In this document: positions 1 to 4,520 of the stretch, one piece after another | Position numbering within the stretch: position 1 is the stretch's first letter | How the letters are laid out: each line of letters begins with the position of its first letter | NCBI GenBank assembly: GCA_002293295.1 | Contig: DBCY01000199.1 | Span: 1-6,144 of the forward strand | Direction: 5' to 3' | Length of the DNA: 6,144 nucleotides | From: Ruminococcus sp. UBA946 | GTDB lineage: Bacteria > Bacillota > Clostridia > Oscillospirales > Ruminococcaceae | Made by a program: the position numbers and the translations under genes | The notes under the pieces: model-generated | Seen by the model: only the letters and a program-made list of their open reading frames with translations | Told to the model about the DNA's origin: nothing | Databases searched by the model: none

Positions 1-20
1 TTTGAGTAATTTTACTCAAA
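1..20. repeat. Perfect 9-bp inverted repeat at window edge
   Basis: TTTGAGTAA (1-9) and TTACTCAAA (12-20) are exact reverse complements separated by two T bases. As RNA it would fold with TTTGAGT/ACTCAAA paired and a 6-base loop. It could be the base of a terminator belonging to something to the left, or a dyad operator. There is no T run after it on the plus strand, and the window edge hides its minus-strand context, so its role cannot be decided. Confidence 0.5.
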
Positions 21-32
21 AACCTTGCACTC

Positions 33-86
33 GAATAATCGAAAAATGCTTTTACGTCGCATAGCGACGGCATTTTTCAATTATTC
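33..86. repeat. Long compound stem-loop, possible repetitive palindromic element
   Basis: The outer arms GAATAAT (33-39) and ATTATTC (80-86) pair, then after one mismatch GAAAAATGC (41-49) pairs with GCATTTTTC (70-78). After a TTTTA bulge (50-54), CGTCGC (55-60) pairs with GCGACG (64-69) around the loop ATA. That gives 22 base pairs in total. Neither strand has a clean T run just after the stem, so an ordinary terminator is not obvious. It may be an interspersed palindromic repeat, or a structured part of the leftward transcript starting near 135. Confidence 0.6.
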
Positions 87-141
87 AGCAGACATTATTT
101 AACAGTAAACCCGTTATAAAGCCCGAATTCCTTCTATGTAT

Positions 142-169
142 ATTATAACATATATTCTCAGAATTTCAA
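142..169 (-). promoter_or_regulatory. Candidate leftward sigma-A promoter
   Basis: Read on the minus strand, TTGAAA (169-164) is followed after 16 bases by TATAAT (147-142), and the -10 box is preceded by TG plus one base (extended -10). Transcription would start near 135 and run left through the 33-86 stem-loop and out of the window. No start codon sits at a good distance from the AGAAGG at about 135-130, so the product would be a distant gene with a long structured leader, or a small RNA. Confidence 0.45.
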
Positions 170-215
170 GCAGGAACTGTTATTTGTTTGTGATTAATAA
201 ATTTTAATATATATA

Positions 216-245
216 TTGCATTTAACATCATAATTATGTTATAAT
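216..245 (+). promoter_or_regulatory. Sigma-A promoter of the potABCD operon
   Basis: TTGCAT (216-221) and a perfect TATAAT (240-245) are separated by 18 bases, with TG at 237-238 giving an extended -10. Transcription should begin near 252, leaving a leader of about 65 bases before potA. This is the only good promoter found ahead of the operon, and no promoter-like gap occurs between the pot genes except possibly the potB-potC spacer. Confidence 0.7.
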
Positions 246-257
246 GTTTTTCAGAGC

Positions 258-288
258 CTGTCCGGCATTTATAGTTTAAACCGTACAG
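258..288 (+). other. Imperfect hairpin in the potA leader
   Basis: CTGTCCGG (258-265) pairs with CCGTACAG (281-288) at 7 of 8 positions around a 15-base AT-rich loop. It lies in the predicted untranslated leader, 13 bases ahead of the ribosome binding site. It has no T run and matches no riboswitch I recognise, so a regulatory role is only a possibility. Confidence 0.3.
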
Positions 289-316
289 TATAAAAATCAA
301 AAGAAGGAATTATAAA

Positions 317-1357
317 ATGAACAATAATAATATTATAACTCTTGAAAATATTTCCGTTGCCTTCGACGGCGAATCTGTTCTTAATAATATAAATTTAGAA
401 ATCAGGGACAAGGAATTTGTGACGCTGCTGGGACCGTCCGGGTGCGGTAAAACTACTTTGCTTCGTTTAATAGGAGGGTTCCTTACACCCGACAGCGGAA
501 ACATTAAATTTGAAAATAATATAATTAATGACATACCGCCCTATAAGCGGAACGTTAATACGGTTTTCCAGAAATACGCGCTTTTCCCTTTTCTTAATGT
601 ATATGAAAATATAGCGTTCGGTTTAAAGGTAAAAAAGGTCCCCGAAAGCGAAGTAAACAAACGCGTCAAGAAAATGCTTGAGCTTGTCGAATTAATCGGA
701 TATGAAAGACGTTCAGTCACTAACCTTTCGGGCGGACAGCAGCAGCGTGTTGCAATAGCGAGGGCTCTGGTAAACGAACCGAAGGTTCTTCTGCTTGACG
801 AACCTCTCAGCGCGCTTGATTTAAAACTAAGAAAAGAAATGCAGATTGAACTGAAACGTATTCAGCAGCAGCTGGAAATCACCTTTGTCTTTGTCACCCA
901 TGACCAGGAAGAAGCTCTGACCATGAGCGACACCGTTGTGGTAATCAATAACGGCGTTATCCAGCAAATCGGTTCTCCCGTCGGTATTTACAACGAACCC
1001 GTTAATGCCTTCGTAGCGGATTTTATAGGTGAAAGCAATATACTGGACGGTATAATGAAAAAGGATAAACTGGTAGAGATAGGCGGATTTGAATATGAAT
1101 GCGTCGATTCCGGATTCGGTACAAATACACCCGTGGATGTTATAATCCGTCCCGAGGATGTTAAGCTTGTTAAACCCGGCACATCCAATATCAACGGGAT
1201 TGTTGAATCGGTTGTGTTCAAGGGCGTTCATTATGAAATGGAAATTGCGGCATATGACCACAGATGGCTTGTGCATTCGACAAAATCGGCTGAACCGGGA
1301 ACCGATACGGGTATTTCGTTTAAACCATACGACATACATATTATGAAAAAACTCTGA
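317..1357 (+). CDS. potA: Spermidine/putrescine ABC transporter ATP-binding protein PotA
   Basis: This is the cytoplasmic ATPase subunit that powers polyamine import through PotB/PotC. The ABC domain shows Walker A GPSGCGKTT (39-47), Q-loop Q85, signature LSGGQ (137-141), Walker B VLLLDE (157-162), D-loop SALD (165-168) and switch histidine H195. A C-terminal TOBE-type regulatory region follows from about 240, with the RPED motif at 278-281 that is typical of the PotA/MalK/UgpC group. The length of 346 residues is normal for PotA. The ATG start is supported by AGAAGGA (302-308), 8 bases upstream. It is the first gene of the operon, and potB starts 44 bases after its stop. The ATPase alone could belong to another di-/oligo-substrate importer such as iron or sulfate; the PotB, PotC and PotD neighbours settle the polyamine assignment. 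Exact polyamine preference is not visible. Confidence 0.95.
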   Translation: MNNNNIITLENISVAFDGESVLNNINLEIRDKEFVTLLGPSGCGKTTLLRLIGGFLTPDSGNIKFENNIINDIPPYKRNVNTVFQKYALFPFLNVYENIAFGLKVKKVPESEVNKRVKKMLELVELIGYERRSVTNLSGGQQQRVAIARALVNEPKVLLLDEPLSALDLKLRKEMQIELKRIQQQLEITFVFVTHDQEEALTMSDTVVVINNGVIQQIGSPVGIYNEPVNAFVADFIGESNILDGIMKKDKLVEIGGFEYECVDSGFGTNTPVDVIIRPEDVKLVKPGTSNINGIVESVVFKGVHYEMEIAAYDHRWLVHSTKSAEPGTDTGISFKPYDIHIMKKL

Positions 1358-1386
1358 TAATAACCCGCCGAACATAAAAGTATTTC

Positions 1387-1392
1387 AAAGGA
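1387..1392 (+). promoter_or_regulatory. Ribosome binding site deciding the potB start
   Basis: AAAGGA lies 9 bases before the ATG at 1402 but only 3 bases before the in-frame GTG at 1396. The spacing favours ATG 1402 as the true potB start, making the protein 268 rather than 270 residues. Confidence 0.7.
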
Positions 1393-1401
1393 TGAGTGCT
1401 G

Positions 1402-2208
1402 ATGAAAAGAATAATTTCCGTGCCGTATCTGATATGGATGGCGGTATTTACCGTAGTTCCGCTTATAATGGTTGCATATTTCGCCTTTACTGACAGCGAA
1501 GGCCGCTTTACATTAATCAATGTCGCCAACGTGAGCCGGTATACCAATATATTTATACGTTCAATCGGCTTTGCCGCAGTCGCCACTGTAATATGCCTTA
1601 TTATCGCATACCCGCTTTGCTACATACTTTCCAAACTGGACAGGAAATACCAGGGTACCGTGCTGATGATTGTAATGCTTCCTATGTGGATGAACTACCT
1701 TCTAAGAACATACGCCTGGATGACTTTGCTCGGCAATAACGGTATAATCAATCAAATCATTTCATTTATGGGATTTGAACCCGTAAAGATGCTTAATACT
1801 TCGGGAGCCGTTATCCTGGGTATGGTTTACAATTATCTTCCCTTTATGATTCTGCCCATTTATTCGGTTATGGTAAAGATTGATGAAAGCGTTCTTACCG
1901 CGGCTAAAGATTTGGGATGCAATGCCAGAGCCGTGCTTTTCCGCGTAGTCCTTCCGTCGACATTCCCCGGAATAACCTCGGGAATTACAATGGTATTCGT
2001 GCCGGCTATCAGTACGTTTATAATTTCACGGATGCTGGGCGGCGGCTCGCACATGCTAATCGGCGATTTAATCGAAATGCAGTTCCTCGGAAACGCATAT
2101 AATCCTAACCTTGGCGCCGCTATTTCGCTTGTCCTGATGGTAATCATCCTTTTGATTATGTCAATCCTGAATCAGTTCGACAACGAAGATGACAGGGTGC
2201 TTATGTAG
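1402..2208 (+). CDS. potB: Spermidine/putrescine ABC transporter permease PotB
   Basis: This is one of the two integral membrane permeases of the polyamine importer. Six hydrophobic segments are visible at about residues 7-29, 52-76, 86-108, 134-156, 192-212 and 238-256. The cytoplasmic EAA loop that docks on PotA is at 166-191, with the core AAKDLGC followed by VLPSTFPGI. The segment RTYAWMTLLGNNG (102-114) is characteristic of PotB-type proteins. The length of 268 residues is slightly short but complete for the family. The start is placed at ATG 1402 because an in-frame GTG six bases earlier is too close to the ribosome binding site. The gene ends in TAG, immediately overlapped by a GGAGG ribosome binding site that serves a short reading frame rather than potC directly. 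Confidence 0.94.
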   Translation: MKRIISVPYLIWMAVFTVVPLIMVAYFAFTDSEGRFTLINVANVSRYTNIFIRSIGFAAVATVICLIIAYPLCYILSKLDRKYQGTVLMIVMLPMWMNYLLRTYAWMTLLGNNGIINQIISFMGFEPVKMLNTSGAVILGMVYNYLPFMILPIYSVMVKIDESVLTAAKDLGCNARAVLFRVVLPSTFPGITSGITMVFVPAISTFIISRMLGGGSHMLIGDLIEMQFLGNAYNPNLGAAISLVLMVIILLIMSILNQFDNEDDRVLM

Positions 2209-2217
2209 GAGGTCAGG
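2208..2217 (+). promoter_or_regulatory. Strong ribosome binding site after potB
   Basis: GGAGG (2208-2212) begins on the last base of the potB stop codon and lies 6 bases before ATG 2219. It is the best Shine-Dalgarno match in the operon, yet it is 83 bases from the potC start. It therefore points to translation of the small frame at 2219-2299. Confidence 0.55.
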
Positions 2218-2218
2218 G

Positions 2219-2299
2219 ATGAGGAATAAGGAGTCAGGAATTAGCGATAAAGATAATTACTGTCCGTTAATTATTACAGAAAGGTTGCTGAAAGCTTGA
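2219..2299 (+). CDS. Candidate 26-residue coupling peptide between potB and potC
   Basis: An ATG-initiated frame of 26 codons (starts MRNKESG, ends ERLLKA) fills almost the whole spacer between potB and potC. It has an excellent GGAGG site 6 bases upstream. Its TGA stop (2297-2299) overlaps the TTG start of potC in the four bases TTGA, an arrangement typical of translational coupling. The peptide is hydrophilic with one cysteine, no signal peptide and no family I recognise. Two readings are possible: a coupling frame that delivers ribosomes to the weak potC start, or a chance frame inside an inserted intergenic repeat that happens to keep coupling intact. Conservation of the peptide is unknown, so confidence in a functional product is low, while translation itself is plausible. 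Confidence 0.35.
   Translation: MRNKESGISDKDNYCPLIITERLLKA
2253..2274 (+). repeat. Small AT-rich inverted repeat in potB-potC spacer
   Basis: ATAATTA (2253-2259) and TAATTAT (2268-2274) form a 7-bp stem around CTGTCCGT. The preceding bases (GGAGTCAGGAATTAGCG, 2230-2246) together with this stem resemble short intergenic repeats that I associate with Clostridia genomes. That resemblance is from memory and is not demonstrated here. Confidence 0.35.
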
Positions 2300-3105
2300 A
2301 AAATAAAATATTATCCCGGATTTATGTCGGTCTGGTTCTTATGTTTTTATATGTTCCCATTTTTGTACTGATAGTATTCTCCTTTAATGAAACGAAAAGC
2401 CGTTCTGTTTTTTCGGGATTCACATTTGACTGGTATGTTAAGCTTTTTCAGAATGAGCTTATTATGAGTTCCTTGCTCAATACGATAATTATTGCCGTTA
2501 TTGCGTCCGTTTTATCCACCATTCTCGGAACAGCCGCCGCCGTGGGCATTAATAATATGAAAAAGCTCCCGCGTTCGCTTACAATGCAGGTTACTAACAT
2601 ACCCATAATAAATCCGGAAATCGTAACAGGCGTATCCTTAATGCTGCTGTTCGTATTTTTTTCCGCGCGCATGCATTTTGAATTCGGGTTCGTGACCCTG
2701 ATTATCGCACATATTACATTCAATGTTCCTTATATAATACTTAACGTTATGCCCAAATTCAGGCAAATGACTCCAAATTTATATAATGCGGCGCAGGATT
2801 TGGGATGCAGTCCCGCAAGAGCTTTTTTCAAGGTGGTGCTTCCTGAAATTATGCCCGGCGTCATTTCCGGTTTTCTTATGGCGTTCACCTTTTCTCTTGA
2901 TGATTTTGTTATCAGTTACTTCACAAGCGGAGCGACGTCCCAGACTCTGCCGATTACGATTTACTCCATGACAAGAAGAAAAATAAGCCCGGAAATAAAT
3001 TCTCTTTCAACACTTATCTTTATTGTTATAATAATAGTGCTTATTGTAAAAAACATAATCGAATCAAGGAACATTAAGAAAAGGAGCGTTAAAACTGATG
3101 GATAG
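2296..3105 (+). CDS. potC: Spermidine/putrescine ABC transporter permease PotC
   Basis: This is the second membrane permease, pairing with PotB to form the polyamine channel. Hydrophobic segments lie at about residues 10-30, 58-84, 100-122, 130-150, 188-210 and 237-255. The EAA loop (164-189) carries NAAQDLGC and VLPEIMPGV. SLDDFVISYF (200-209) and GFTFDWYVKLF (41-51) are PotC hallmarks. The length of 269 residues is usual. No ATG lies at the right place: the next in-frame ATG is residue 16, inside the first membrane segment, and a stop at 2254-2256 closes the frame upstream. TTG 2296 is therefore the likely start, with a modest AGAAAGG (2278-2284) 11 bases upstream. Weak initiation here fits coupling to the short frame that ends on it. 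The 3' end overlaps potD by 8 bases. Confidence 0.93.
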   Translation: MKNKILSRIYVGLVLMFLYVPIFVLIVFSFNETKSRSVFSGFTFDWYVKLFQNELIMSSLLNTIIIAVIASVLSTILGTAAAVGINNMKKLPRSLTMQVTNIPIINPEIVTGVSLMLLFVFFSARMHFEFGFVTLIIAHITFNVPYIILNVMPKFRQMTPNLYNAAQDLGCSPARAFFKVVLPEIMPGVISGFLMAFTFSLDDFVISYFTSGATSQTLPITIYSMTRRKISPEINSLSTLIFIVIIIVLIVKNIIESRNIKKRSVKTDG

Positions 3106-4357
3106 AATCAGGAAGCTGAACGTTTTTATAATCCTGTTAACATTCTTTTTCGTCTTTTCATCATGCTCATCGGATGATGTGTCAGCTGATGAAGAGGATA
3201 TTGAAGCACTCAGCCTTAATATAGAAGATGAAGATTATTATAAACGTTTTTCCGGAGAAGGATTATCAATAAATGTTTACAACTGGGGAGAATACATTTC
3301 CGACGGAAGCGACGGCACACTGGACGTAAACGGCGAATTTACCGAATTAACAGGAATAAAAGTTAATTACACCACCTATGCTACAAATGAGGAATTATAC
3401 GCCAAGCTCAAAGGCGGAGGTTCGTCGTATGATATAATTATACCGTCCGATTATATGATTTCCCGTATGATAAAGGAAAATATGCTGCTTCCCCTTAACC
3501 ATGGCAATATTCCTGCTTTTTCAAATATCATGGATAAATTCACAGAACCTGAATATGACGCCGGAAGCCGTTATTCGGTTCCTTATGCATGGGGAACAGT
3601 CGGTATTATTTATGACAATACCATTGTCGAGGAAGAGAATATCGACTGGGATATACTGTGGAATGAGGATTACACCGACAGAATACTTATGTTCGACAAT
3701 CCGAGGGACGCTTTTGCCATTGCGGAAATCATGCTAGGATATTCAATCAACACCGAGGACCATTTCGAGCTGCAGGCTGCCGGTGAAATACTGAAGGAAC
3801 AGAAAAAGGTTGTCCAGTCATATGTGATGGATGAGATTTTTGATAAAATGGGAGCCGGAGAGGCTGTTATCGCTCCGTATTACGCAGGAGACGCAATTAC
3901 GCTCATGGACGAATATGAGGATTTGTCGTTCGTCATACCGGAAAGCGGAACTAATCTTTTTGTTGACGCAATGTGCATACCGAAATCAAGCCGGAATAAA
4001 GAAGCCGCCGAAATGTATATTAACTTTATGTGCGAACCCGATATTGCATATTCCACCACTACTTATATAGGTTACTCAACTCCGAATTCGGCAGCGTTTG
4101 ATATGCTTGACGATGAAATTAAAAACGACGGCATATCCTATCCCGATGATGAATATATACAAAGCAGAACCGCCGTTTTCCGTAACCTTTCCGATGAAGC
4201 AAACATGATAATGCAGACCTTATGGACAGAAATGAAATCCTCCGAAGCCAACTCCCCTAATCAGTGGATTGTCCCTGTATTTATGCTGGGATGCATAGCT
4301 GTCTCACTTTTTATTCTTATAAAAAGACAAAGAAAAAGGAAAAAGGATATGTTCTGA
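3098..4357 (+). CDS. potD: Spermidine/putrescine-binding lipoprotein PotD with extra C-terminal membrane helix
   Basis: This is the extracellular binding protein that delivers polyamine to PotBC. A signal peptide (1-22) ends at a lipobox-like FSSC with C23 as the lipid-modified residue; phenylalanine at -3 is atypical. An acidic linker (26-46) precedes the binding domain, which starts with NVYNWGEYI (59-67). By hand alignment to E. coli PotD, W63, Y66, S117, Y119, D290 and Y326 match ligand-site residues. Others appear replaced by similar or weaker ones: N201 for an aspartate, D204 for a glutamate, Y262 and F288 for tryptophans. IGYSTPN (324-330) is a family hallmark. At 419 residues it is about 60 longer than usual, because residues 391-408 form an additional hydrophobic helix followed by the basic tail KRQRKRKK. 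It overlaps potC by 8 bases, and AAAAGGAG (3079-3086) precedes the ATG by 11 bases. Its specificity could be putrescine, spermidine or both. Confidence 0.92.
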   Translation: MDRIRKLNVFIILLTFFFVFSSCSSDDVSADEEDIEALSLNIEDEDYYKRFSGEGLSINVYNWGEYISDGSDGTLDVNGEFTELTGIKVNYTTYATNEELYAKLKGGGSSYDIIIPSDYMISRMIKENMLLPLNHGNIPAFSNIMDKFTEPEYDAGSRYSVPYAWGTVGIIYDNTIVEEENIDWDILWNEDYTDRILMFDNPRDAFAIAEIMLGYSINTEDHFELQAAGEILKEQKKVVQSYVMDEIFDKMGAGEAVIAPYYAGDAITLMDEYEDLSFVIPESGTNLFVDAMCIPKSSRNKEAAEMYINFMCEPDIAYSTTTYIGYSTPNSAAFDMLDDEIKNDGISYPDDEYIQSRTAVFRNLSDEANMIMQTLWTEMKSSEANSPNQWIVPVFMLGCIAVSLFILIKRQRKRKKDMF

Positions 4358-4367
4358 CAGAATTTAC

Positions 4368-4404
4368 AATAAGTATCCCCCAGTGTAGCTGGGGGATACT
4401 TATT
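4368..4404 (+). terminator. Strong stem-loop terminator of the pot operon
   Basis: Arms 4368-4383 and 4389-4404 are perfectly complementary over 16 bp, with a GC core CCCCCAG/CTGGGGG and a TGTAG loop. The AT-rich base of the stem and the following TAATTT supply a U-rich 3' side. It begins 10 bases after the potD stop. On the minus strand the stem is equally strong but lacks a T-rich tail, so it serves mainly the pot operon while possibly blocking read-through from the right. Confidence 0.85.
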
Positions 4405-4406
4405 TA

Positions 4407-4433
4407 ATTTAATCATTAACTTAATGATTAAAT
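4407..4433. repeat. AT-rich 13-bp perfect inverted repeat
   Basis: Bases 4407-4419 and 4421-4433 are exact reverse complements around a single C (core TTTAATCATTAA). It sits three bases after the pot terminator stem. With a one-base centre it looks more like a DNA palindrome than an RNA hairpin, but it could fold with a slightly larger loop. Its role is unknown: a protein-binding dyad, a secondary terminator or chance in AT-rich DNA. Confidence 0.5.
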
Positions 4434-4459
4434 ATTAATTTCTGGATTATACAAATGTT

Positions 4460-4486
4460 AAAATGTACGATAGTAATAATCGTACA
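4460..4486 (-). terminator. Candidate terminator of the minus-strand repeat-protein gene
   Basis: Read on the minus strand, TGTACGAT (4486-4479) pairs with ATCGTACA (4471-4464) around a 7-base loop, followed directly by TTTT (4463-4460). It lies 35 bases past the stop codon of the minus-strand gene. The stem is only 8 bp and the T run is short, so efficiency may be moderate. Confidence 0.55.
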
Positions 4487-4520
4487 GTAACCTTTCGTAT
4501 ATACATATATAACTTTACCA

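Larger units (their letters stand above)
1..316. other. Intergenic/leader region upstream of potA
   Basis: No open reading frame with a ribosome binding site is visible in this stretch on either strand. It holds a short inverted repeat at the left edge (1-20), a long stem-loop (33-86), a candidate leftward promoter (142-169), the rightward pot promoter (216-245) and the potA leader (about 252-316). The leftward promoter suggests that a divergent gene or RNA lies beyond the left edge; that gene is not seen. A potR-type regulator often sits next to pot operons in Firmicutes, but nothing here shows one. Confidence 0.6.

Noticed and set aside
258..288. potA leader hairpin as a riboswitch
   Set aside because: A single imperfect 7-pair hairpin in a leader of about 65 bases is too small for a known riboswitch, and no terminator or sequestering alternative fold is visible.
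827..1375. Long minus-strand frame (182 codons) antisense to potA
   Set aside because: It lies entirely against potA, whose motifs are intact. The frame has no ribosome binding site and its protein has no recognisable features.
1392..1404. ATG at 1392 right after AAAGG as a potential alternative start ahead of potB
   Set aside because: It is out of the potB frame, overlaps the ribosome binding site and only opens a frame of about 33 codons that runs into potB in the wrong phase.
1860..2147. Minus-strand frame of 95 codons inside potB
   Set aside because: Antisense shadow of the conserved permease coding sequence; no promoter or ribosome binding site fits it.
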